Shown one piece after another: positions 11,801 through 23,800 of a DNA stretch of 64,000 bases. Position 1 is the first letter of the stretch; each line of letters begins with the position of its first letter. The stretch is from NCBI RefSeq assembly GCF_033115175.1, contig NC_084840.1, positions 77,267,179 through 77,331,178 on the forward strand, in the 5' to 3' direction. Under the pieces are notes generated by a model that saw nothing but the letters and a program-made list of their open reading frames with translations, searched no databases and was not told the DNA's origin. Both the position numbers and the translations under genes were made by a program. This stretch comes from Lepus europaeus (taxonomy: Eukaryota > Chordata > Mammalia > Lagomorpha > Leporidae).

Positions 11801-14800
11801 GGAAAACATAACTAAAAATATATAGGTATTAAACTATATGAATTCTGAGAAATTAAAAATAAAATGATCATAATTTAAAAACCAAAAATTACGTAGTCTG
11901 ATGCGCTAAGTTCAGAAAAGGAAACAAGATGCCTCTTTGCAATTGACTGCAGAGTATACTGTCAATTTAATGCTGCAACACTATTCTCCGCTTTCTGTTT
12001 TACCATTAATCTACTTAGCCCTGATGTGTCAGAAATATATACAAATCTCAAATGCATCATCAAAACCAGAGAAATAGACTTGGCCTAAAGATGTCTCGAC
12101 ATCTTGCTAAGAAGCTCACAGTGAAAGATACTGTGTAGGATCCATGGTGCCTACAGCCCCCCATGTTCATCACCTGCATGTTCTCTTTGATCCGCTTCTC
12201 AGTGAAACTCTTGGCCAGGACCACAACCCCACGCTGCAGCTGGTAGCGGAGGGCAATCTGGGCTGGAGTTCGCTTGTGCTTTTTTGCCAAGTCACAAACG
12301 ACTGGATCTTCCAAGAGAACTGGAGCACTCTGGTCCACCCTGGAAGGAGAGGTAGAAAAGCTCACTTCTGAGGCTAAGTTTTCAGACTGTCAGAGGCATC
12401 AAAAAACAGATTAGGGGACCCATTCTGAACAAGTGTTTCTCAAACGTGGTCCTTGGCCACCAAAATAATATCATCTGACCCTGCTTGAAATGCAAATTCT
12501 GCCACCCCCCTGAGCCAGTTGACAGGTAACTCTGCAAAACTAGTAATATTTCATCAACAATGATATTTTAAATAAACTTGCCTGTTTTTCCCTTACCATT
12601 TAGGGTCTCTATGTGATCCCAGAGCACTGTAGGCAACCAGGACAATGTCTTTGGACTTGCAGAATTCCAGCAGTTTGCTCTGGTTGAGATAGAGATGACA
12701 TTCCACCTGTGGGTAGGCAGATTGACAAGTATGACTACATAAAAGGTTATTATTAATTTTAAGGGAAATTTTAAAAGTAAATGTAGTTGAACTTAACAAT
12801 GTAACATGAAATTTAGACTGGAAATATCAATGAGTAACAATTTTTAAATTTTGTTTTAAATATTAATCTATTTTATTAGAAAGGGAGAGAGAGAGATTGA
12901 AGTTGAGACCTTCCAACTGCTAGTTCACTCCCAACAGCAATCACAACATTGAGGGCTGGGCCAAGCTGAAGCCTGGAGAATACATCTAATATGTGGGGGA
13001 AAGGCCCAAGTTCTACAGTGTCTAGTACATTTCCAGACACATTAGCAGGAAGCTGGATTGTGAATGGAGCCCCTGGGAATATAACTCTAATATGGGATTC
13101 AGGTGTCACAAGCTTAGGCTCAACATCCAGCACAACGCTGGCCCCCAAGTAAAAATTTTTCAAGCAAATAAATTAATATTTTCTCCTGTGGAATTGAATT
13201 CCTGAAAAGAAGCACTTACGTGCTCAGTTCTTGGGTGGCTAATAATCATTTCCGTGTTAAGCTGACAATCAGCACTTCTGGGACAAGATTATCATTCTTT
13301 GAGCTTAAGCATTGAATATGCCACAAAGCAAGCATTTTTCAAAGCCTCATTAGGGCATCTCCGATGGACTAACATATCAATATGGTAGGAATTGTATTTA
13401 TTACATTTGGATAGATTTCAGCATCCAAAAAATAATGAGTAAAAATATTTCTAACACACAGAGTACATAAAAATCCTTGATTCCATAATTATCAATATAT
13501 AAAATAGAAGAGAGAAGGAGAAAATATAAAAATTTGCCCCTAGTGACAGTGATTATCACATTAACTTCTTTTTAACTAAAGGGAAATTATTAATGCTACT
13601 CCTAACTTACAGGAACAATTACGGTTTATACTGATTTAAGGTGCAAATGTTAAGTAATAAAAGCAAAAAGTGTACTTTAAATGCAATTAATTATTTACAA
13701 ATAGCAGTGCAATCATCAGTTAAGATAAAGTCAGCAATGGCTACTTATCCATTGTGTAAAAATCGGTTAAGGAATATTTCATTCTTTGTTGAATATTATC
13801 ACCTAATTGACTACTGTTGATTGCAATGAAATTATTTTCAAAAAATAAGAAGTCTTAATAAAATAAAGCATTCAAATCTAATTTCTCATTTATGGAAAGT
13901 TAAAATAAAGAAATATTACTCTAAGGCAACAATCTATCTAGATATTACAGGAAGAAAAGATTGCTGACCATTCTAGGAAAAAAACAAGCATGACAAACAT
14001 AACAAATTCTATTTGTGAACTATAATTTTACTGCACTATTGAAAGACATTTGTGGACAACAAAGAAAAATTACAATATGGAAAATGTTAAATGATATGAA
14101 GAAGAAATTGAAAAATAATTTAGACCCAATTGTGAAACTGTAACTATGTAGTATGGTGTCTTCTATCCCAGGAGATATTTTCTGAGGTCTGTGTGGAAGA
14201 ATAGTCCTTTTCACCAAAGAGTTTCAAGAGGATCAGCAAAATGTTGTACATATGTATAAAGACATACTGCTATATGCCTATTAACATTAAACACATGAAA
14301 AAATGTCTTCAATTTTGGGTTTGGAGATAAATATGGAATATCTGCATTATCAAATATCCTGAAAGTTTGAAATTTCAAATAAAAATTTTGGGAGTTGGGG
14401 CTAGTGCCGTGGCTCATTTGGGTAATCCTCCGCTTGCGGCACCAGCATTACATATGGGTGCCAGGATCTAGTCCCACTTGCTCCTCTTCCAGTCCAGCTC
14501 TCTGCTGTGACCCGGGAAAAGCAGTGGAGGATGGCCCAAGTGCTTGGGGCCCTGCACTCGCACAGGAGACCAGGAGGAAGCACCTGGCTCCTGGCTTCAG
14601 ATCAGCGTAGCTCTGGCCGTAGTGGCCATTTGAGGGGTGAACCTATGGGAGGAAGACCTTTCTCTTTGTCTCTCTCTCACTGTCTAACTCTATCTGTCAA
14701 AAATAAAATTTTGGAGTAAAATTAATATTGAAAGACATATTAATTTTACAATATTTTTTGCTGAGAATCAGTGTGCTTCATCATTATATGAATTATAATC

Positions 14801-17800
14801 AGATTTTGCAGTGAAAGGTCTTTACTGTGTGATTATAGGTTGTTAGATACAAAGTTAGATCATGGAACCAGACACAGAATAGATGTGTAAAACAGCTGAT
14901 TGCTGGCAAAAAAGAGAGGCAATGCAGACTAAAATGTGCTCAGGGATAAGATCACTTAAGTTTTGCTAAAATTTTCAGAGCACTGGTGCAGCCGACAATA
15001 CTATCACCATCAATAGCTAACTTCCAACTTCTTCCTCAGATTATACTCAGTTATTTTTTTTTCCTCTATCTAAGTCTCTGTTCAAAAAATCTGAAGGAAA
15101 AGATACCCACTGGAAGGGTTCAGGTCTTTCAACACCAAACAAACCATCACCACCTAGTTTACATTCACTCTGTCTTTATTTACTAAGGATCAGATATCTT
15201 CACGGAGTTCTTTCCTATATAGAGTTCTTTCAACATCATCTTCAGCAGTCAGTGCATCTGGTCATCCTCCAGGGTATCATTCATTGACCTGGGAAGGATT
15301 AATCTTCCCACTGAGGTTTCATTACTGACTGCTGCCTTTCTTGCTCATTGCTACCTCTCACACCTGCTCCATGTTCTTATGCATATTTCAGCATAACATC
15401 TCCTTGCCTTTTCACTAAGACAAGGACAAACACAGAAACAACTGAGGGCACTTCCTCCCCTTGCTTACAGAGGCTCTGCCTGCAGAATCTTCCGTTTCAC
15501 ACAATAAGTTGACAGAAGTGGCAAACATGGACAACTACCAGAAGCACAAGGAGCAGGGAATGAAAAACAGAAGGAGAGAATGTGTGTTGTCACCTGGTTG
15601 CAGACAGGCTTGTACTTGAGCCCTGGCTTGTTCAGAATCATCTCCAACTGCCTGCGGTTGAAGTTGGACACCCCGATGGACTTGGCCAATCCTGCATCCT
15701 TGCACTTTTCCATGGCCTGGGAGGAAAGATTGTGAAGAAATATTTTCACAGTTGGGTAGAATAATACAAAGGCATTTAGCACAGTTAAGAGGAACATTAT
15801 CAAGAGATTGTAATGAAGGTAAGGGGCACTGACAGACACCAAAGAGAAAAACTAATAAAGAGCATAAGGGAAGCCACTGACAACAAGACAAAGAATTCTG
15901 TGTTCTTCTTAGGAAACCAGAGGAATTACTGTACTTACACACAAAAGGAAGCCTGCTCTCAATTCCACTAATTCTCCTTTACCTTTCTGTTTCTCCCCAG
16001 TATTGTCTTCCTCCCCCATGCTTCAGTACATCAACCTTTGTGCATCCATGAATGAATATCTCATTCGTTAAATATTAATTGTGACCCGATTTTCCCTTTC
16101 CCTGCTTCCCCTGTACTCACTCCATCAAGTACTCACCTCCCAAGTGGCACAGAGATCCACCATGTCTAACATGACTTTTCCATTTTCATCAGTTGGAAAA
16201 ATCTCTTCCCCAGGCTAGAAAAGAGCAGTTGTTTCACTATACCACCAAATTCAGCTACCCAGACAACAGCAAGGCATCCATTGTATTTAGTGTTGGAACA
16301 CAAACTTCCAAAAAATATGTGGAGCAACATTTTTTGCTCCACAGCATATGCAATGTGCACTGCATATGGACTAGTGGATAATGTCATTAGGCTACACTCC
16401 CCCTCTAACTGCTATTATGTGTATTAATAATTAGTATTTTTCCAGCACCTAATACGGTCCTGTGGATTTACATTACTCATGTTCTCCTGTTCTTTACTCT
16501 AGAGAAATTTCTGTTTTATTCTGAAAATCAGTTGTTACCTGACCTTCATCTCCACTGATAATGGATTCTAGTCTTGACCCAGGCGAAACTATCAGTGCTC
16601 TTTATTTTCCTGAAAACGAGTTCACCCAACAGCAGGCACTAGTACCACAGAACGTGGATCAAAGTTCTATTCTTTAATAATTTTGGTACTAGAAGATGCA
16701 GCAAAGCTATCAAACATAAATGAGCATGACTTGAGCTTCCCATTTAGTTAATCCAGTAAACTATGTAGCTTTAACTACCGTGAGCAGTTTCTATAAGTTA
16801 TCTAAATTATCATTCTGTAAATGTATCAGCATTGTTCACTCATCCATGATAATGATAGCCATTCTGACTACTGTAATGAAATAAATTTGATATGAACTGC
16901 TTACCTTCATAGATACTGGTAAATGAATAATATAGAGATCAACATAGTCCAGTTGAAGGTTTTTCAGTGACTTTTCCAAGCTTGGTCGGACCAGCTCTGG
17001 TCGATGGAAAGTTGACCAAAGCTGCGGGGTTTAAACAGCAGAAGTGATACAACAATAAATACATTAGTTAAAATACTTGATTTCCTTTATTAATATTAAG
17101 ATTTTTTTTTACTAGTAAAAATGTAATGAACATGGAAGGACCATGATGCCTTCTTTTCGGGTTTCCTGTGTCCTGACCTAGCTGTAAGTACTCTGTCATT
17201 TTTGGGTATCACTCTTAAACATCCTAATCCAAGGTGAATATTACACCAGCGATACAGACTTTATCAGCTAACTACAATGACAATGGTTTAGATTATATTT
17301 GACAGAATTTAGAAAGTGAAGACCTAGAGGTATTGGAAAGGAACCAAACAAAAATATCAGAAATGAAGACCTCAATAAAGCAAATGATATTTCAGTTGAA
17401 AACTTTAACAGCAAATGTGAGAGACAGAGGAAAGACAAATGATCTAGAAGACAGGTCTTTTCAAATATCTCAGACCAAACAAAGTAAAGAAAATAATTAA
17501 AACTAACGACAATAATGTCTTAGATCACTGGGATACCATTAATCTACTCGAGGCATGAGTTTTGGAAAGTCATGGAGTAATGCAAAAATGAACAGCTAAC
17601 AGAATCTAGACAAGGAAATAATAGGCAGAAACTTCCCTATTCAGAGAAAAGGATGCAAACATAGACAGTTCATAGAATCCCAAATAGGCATGACCAGAAA
17701 GCAGTCTCACTATGGCACATTTTAGTCAAACTTTGAAAAAGAAAACATAAAGAGAAGATTCTAAAATTGATAAGAGAACAGCAGTATTAGCTTTTGAAAT

Positions 17801-20800
17801 AAATTTCACAAGTTGACAAATTACTCAACAGAAACTCCACAAGACACTAGAAAATGAAGAGATACAGTCCAAGTTCTGAAAGAAAAATTGCCAACCGAAA
17901 ATACTTTACCCAGAGAAGCACTCATTCATAAATAAAGATGAAATAATGACCATCCAAGACAAGAAGTCATTAACAGAATTTATCACCATCCAGTAAGCAT
18001 TACAAGTGATACTTAAGAATGCACTGGCCGGTGCTGTGGCTCAATAGGCTAATCCTCTGCCTGTGGCACCGGCACCCTGGGTTCTAGAACCTGGTCGGGG
18101 CACCGGATTCTGTCCTGGTCTCTCCTCTTCCTGTCCAGCTCTCTGCTGTGGCCCGGGAATGCAGTGGAGGATGCCCCAAGTCCTCGGGCCCTGCACTCAC
18201 ATGGGAGACCAGGAGAAAAACCTGGCTCCTGGCTTCAGATCAGCGTGGTTTGCCAGCAGCAGCACACCAGCCGCTGTGGCCATTGAGGAGTGAAGCAATG
18301 GGAAAGGAAGACCTTTCTCTCTGTCTCTCTCTCACACTGTCCACTCTGCCTGTCAAAAAACAAACAAACAAAAAAAGAATGCACTAAATATAGAACAGAG
18401 AAAGATAATCAGCATCATGAAAGAGTGAAGTTAACAAATATACTAGTGAAAGAACAATGGATATTCAAAACAAACTGAATTTTTATGGAAAAAAGGCAAG
18501 ATCAAGTAATTATTTGCCAATAATAAACTTGAATTTAAATGGCTAACAAAATTCCCCATTAAAAGACACAGACTGACTAAATGGATAAGAAAACAGTGCT
18601 CCACTATACGCTGAATACAAGGTACACACTTCACCACCAAGGACACACAAACTGAAACTGGGAGGATGGAGAAAGATATAGATGGAAAAATCAAATAGAG
18701 TGAGAGTAGCTATACTTATTTCAGACAAAATAGATTGTAAGGGAAAAACTGCTAAAAAAAAAAATAAGGCCATTGTGGAATGATCAAGTGATCTAGTCAC
18801 CAGAAGATATGACTATTGCAGATATATATGTACCTGTAGCTAGGACAACCAGTTTAATCCATATAGAGAAACACATAAGCTCCAAAACAATAGCACTGGG
18901 GATCATTAACACACAGCATACATCTATAGACAGATGAAATAAACAATAAATCAACAAACAGAAAGCAGAGCTGTTCTGTACTCTATAGGTAGAACTATTA
19001 GAAACCTATAGAACATTCCATCCCACAGCTGCAGAATATACATTATTTTTAACAACACGTAGAACATTCTCTACAATAGATGATACTATTTGAGAACACC
19101 AAACTACCTCCAACAGATTTTAAAAATCAGAATCATACCTTGTATATTTTATTTTTAAATTTTCATATTTAATTCGATTTTTCTTGAAAAGAGATATCAA
19201 TACCACAACATGAGAGATTTGTGACAATAATAATAGCATCATGAAAGGTGCATGTTTTTTATATGTTATGATTCAATGAAGCACTATTTATAATTACCAA
19301 ATGACATTAATAGCCATATAATTTGTATACTCTTTACTAACTTCCACATATAAGAGAAAACTTGTCATGTTTGCTAACTCACTTACCATAATAACCTCCA
19401 CATCCATTCATTTTATTGCAAATGTCCAGATTTTGTTTTTTATGGTTGATTAGAATTCCACTGTGTTATATATGCTATAGTCCCTTTATCAAATCACCAG
19501 TTTGTGGACAACTTGGTTGAGTGAAAACCTAGACGTCCGTCATACATCATATATCTTCCATCCTTTTGTTCAAACCCAAATGGCCACAACAGCTAAGGCT
19601 GCTTCAGGTTGAAGCCAGGAACTTCATTTTGGTCTCCCACATGGGTGGCAGGGAATCAAACACTTGGGCCATCATCCTCTGCTTTTCTCATGTCATTAAA
19701 ATGGAGCTGGATTAGAATTGGAGCAAGTAGGACGTGCACTGGCACCCACATGAGATGCTGATGTTGCGACCTGTGGCTTTACCTGCTACACCACAACCTG
19801 TACCCTTCATCGTGTATCATTAATAACAACATGAAATGAAGTTGGAAATTCACAACAAAAGAAATTCTGGAAATTATGCAACTACATGGAGACTTAACAA
19901 CATGCTCTTAATGGAACACTGGAGTAAAGAAGTCAAAAAGAACATTAAAAAATTCCTTGATGCTACTGAAAATGAAAGATGGACACACAGCCTATCGAAT
20001 CTAAGGCATACAGCTAAAGCAGTATTAAGAGGAATGTTTACAAAAATAAGTACCTACATGAAAAAAATGGAAATGTATCTAACAAATAATTGAACAATGC
20101 ACCTAGCAGACCTGGAAAAAGAAGGAAAAAATAAACAAAACCAAACTTAGTGGAGAGGAGGGAATACTAAAACTTTGAGACGAGATAAACAAAATAGAAA
20201 TTAAAAACAATAAATATGATCAATGAAATGAAGAACAGTTTTTTTCTGGGAAAAAAATTTAAAAACTGATATATCATTAGTGAGACTAACCAAAAAAGAA
20301 GAAGATACAAATCAATAAAATAAAAAAAGAAGATGTTACATGTGATAACACAGAAATACAAAAAGTTGTTAAAAATGATTATAAACTATAGGCAAGAAAT
20401 TGAACAATCTAGAGGAAAGAGCTAGTAAGCTCACTAGTAAGTGGACACAGAATTCACCAAAATTAATGCCCAAAGACAGGCATCCTGAGTAGATCAATAA
20501 CCAAGAGTGAAGTTTAACCAGTATAAAAAGTCTCCCAACAAAGGAAAGTCCAGGACCAGATGACTTAATTGCTGAATTCTACCAAAATTTAAAAAGAACT
20601 ACTACCAATTCTTGTCAGACTATTCAGAGTAATGAAAGTCAGGTAATCCTTCTAAGCTCATTCTATGAGGACAGTATTACCTTAATTCCAAAACCAGACA
20701 AAAGTACTGAAGAAAAGAACTATAGGCCTATATCCCTCATGAACTGAGGTGTAGAAATATTCTAAAGTAGAGCAGTAAATTGAATCCAACTACACATCAA

Positions 20801-23800
20801 AATCATTAGCCACCCTGAGCAAGTATACTATACCCTAGGTATCTGAGGACGGATACATATATGCAAATCAACAAACAAACACAGCATGTCACCTTAAAGA
20901 AAGATATAAACCATATGGAAATTTCTCAAAAAATAAAAATGGACCCACCATATAACCCAGTTGTCTCACTTCTGGATTTATATTTTAAAACATGACATCA
21001 GCATATAAAAGAGATATCTACAGTCCCATGTTTATAGCAGTACAATTAACAACAACAAAAATAAGAGTCAACCTATATGTTTATCAAATGATGACTGAAG
21101 AAAGTAAATGAGTGTATATAAATGATGAACTATAACTTGGTCATAAAAAAGAAAAAGTAATCTGTAGGAGTGAAAATGGCACTTTGAAATGCAATGATAT
21201 TGAACAGCTCTTGTCTTGGCTGTCATGGACCAATGTTTTTCTTGCACATTTGTCTGCGTTCTTTTTTTTTTTTTTTTTAAAGGCAGGGTTAGACAGTGAG
21301 AGAGAGAGAGAGAGAAAGAGCGAAGGGTCATCCTTCCATTGGTTCACCCCCAAATGTCTGTTATGGCCAGCGCGCTGCACTAATCCGAAGCCAGGAGCCA
21401 GGTGCTTCTCCTGGACTCCCATACGGGTGGAGGGCCCAAGCACTTGGGCATCCTCCAATACCCTCCTGGGCCACAGCAGAGAGCTGGACTGGAAGAGGAG
21501 CAACCGGGACAGAATCAGGCGCCTAGGGAGCCCAGTGAGCCTAGCGGGTCTAGTGAGTCTAGTGAGCCATGGCGCCAGCCCTGTGTGTGTTCTTCTTTCT
21601 TCTTACCACACAGTGAACTCTCTACTTAGTCTTCAGTTAATCTTATGAGTATAAAATTAAATTAAAACTGACCTCTGTAAAAAATAAGAATGGGAAAGGG
21701 AGAGGGAGAAAGAAAAAACGGTGGAAGTATGAGTGGGAAGGAGATAGGACGGGGGAGAATCTCCATGTTCCAAAATTTGTATATATTAAATGCATGAAAT
21801 TTGTATTCCTTAAATAAAATTTTACAAAAATAAAAAGAATGAAATCCTAACATCTGCAAAAAAGTTGATGAAATAGAAGATCATTATGTTAAGTCAATAG
21901 GCCAGACACAAAAAGACAAATGCCACATCTTCCTCTTATTTGTAGAGGTTAATATATATTGATAAAGCATAAAAAAATGTGTGAATGCCATAAATGTTTG
22001 TACATAGGTGGCGAAAACATTGTCTTCACTGCCATCCACAGGACAATATACCTTTATTTCCTTACTCTATGGTCATTGTCATGAATTTCACGTTTTGTGG
22101 TAATTTCATAAAAAAGTAGTATATATATATGTATTAATATATCTATATATGAAAGCAAATAAGGCAAAATATCAAAACTGTTAAATCTTAAATTAAAACA
22201 TATGAAAAGGAATAAAAATACAATGCATAGTTAAAGTGTGCCAATAAGAAAAATTTCTCAACTACTACTGACTAATGTAATTATCATTTGCACACATCAC
22301 TTTTTATTAATTTACACCCCAACACATCAAGCACGCTATACCTTTGAAGTGTAGAATATGTCTTCTCTCTTCACAGTGCCATCTGCAATCTTGCTTCTGA
22401 TGGCCAAACCTACTTCCACTTCATTTTGGTACACGTAAGCAGCATCAATATGGCGATATCCAGCATCTATAGCTATTTTGGTGGCCTCCCCAGCCTTACT
22501 CTTAGGAACCTAAAGAAGCAGTCAAAAGTATTATCTACTGACCAAATGATTAGAGTTAGTTCAGGCATCATCAGTGATCTTCACAATAATCATTTTTTTC
22601 TAATGATTTAGAATAAATCTGCATTTTTAGTGGATCAATATATTAAAATTTGCCTGGATCTTCCTCAGTTATTAGCAAAAAATAAACAGCTGAGGAACCT
22701 CCCTACAATGGGCAACTATATTAATCACTACTGGTAAAATTCTTCAGGAACTACACCAGTTTTATTGATTTAATGGAAGGATTCAAATGACACAGCGAAA
22801 AAGTTAGTATCATGGTTATTATTTATATCGTGAGTTCACAAAGGAAAGTTAACATAAGTGATAACATCTTAATGGAAGATGTTGATTTACAGTCTCCATT
22901 CCTGAGCTTTTCATGGGGTTTGGTTACATACATCCCTTCTACTAGGCCAAACATATGTTCCAGTTCCTCAGTGAAAAGTAGTGTTACATAGCTCACTTGT
23001 TTGTACATGCAGTTTAGCTACAGCCAACATCCTAAAAGTTAGGGAAAGCAGAAGAATATTGCTTCAACATGGCCAAGATTGTAGATATGCAGTTCAGTGG
23101 ACAGCAAGATAGCATGTTAATTCTTGTCTACAGAGCCATTCTATATGCCCTCTGCCACCCAAAACTAAAATTGATACTTAAGAAATATGTATTTTTACAT
23201 GAGAAATTAACTGCATTATGTAAGGGATTATTATTATTGTCATCCCTTAAAAATGGGCCAAAAGTATTTGACAAGCTATAAAACATAGAGCAAAATTTTA
23301 AATTATTGGCTTTCTAAAACTGGATAAAGATTTGAAAGTATTTGTTAAAACACAAACAGGTAACGGCCAGCGCCGCAGCTTAATTGGCTAATACTCTGCC
23401 TGCTGCACATGCACCCCAGGTTCTAGTCCCGGTTGGGGTGCCGGATTCTGTCCCGGTTGCCCCTCTTCCAGTCCAGCTCTCTGCTGTGGCCCTGGAAGGC
23501 AGTGGAGGATGGCCCAAGTGCTTGGGCGCTGCACCTGCATGGGTGAACAGGAGGAAGCATCTGGCTCCTGGCTTCGGATTGGCGCAGCGTGCCGGCCATA
23601 GTGGCCATTTTGGAGGTGAACCATTGGAAGGAAGACCTTTATCTCTGTCTGTCTCTTTCTCTCTCACTGTCTAACTCTGCCTGTAAAGAAAAAAATTAAA
23701 AACATAAACGGTTAAATGAAGCAGCTTTCCATTTATTTGGAGAATTAGAGAGGCTGTCTTTAATCAATGAACGAAATACTAGACCCCACTGCCCATGCCT

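Larger units (their letters stand above)
17345..21040 (+). mobile_element. Decayed L1 in intron 2 of gene 1, with nested elements
   Basis: ORF1 remnants (17345-18020), endonuclease remnants (18375-19130), an antisense L1 3'-end block (about 19141-19545), a CSINE (19571-19805), then ORF2 N-terminal to reverse transcriptase remnants (19836-20900) and the ORF2 end (20930-21040). The order and the nested antisense block match the relic at 29850-31800. Confidence 0.75.

Noticed and set aside
15465-15942. Two overlapping minus-strand frames of 125 and 135 residues around AKR1C exon 5
   Set aside because: One is exon 5 with intron read-through on both sides; the other is the same region out of frame. 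Only 15594-15716 is coding.
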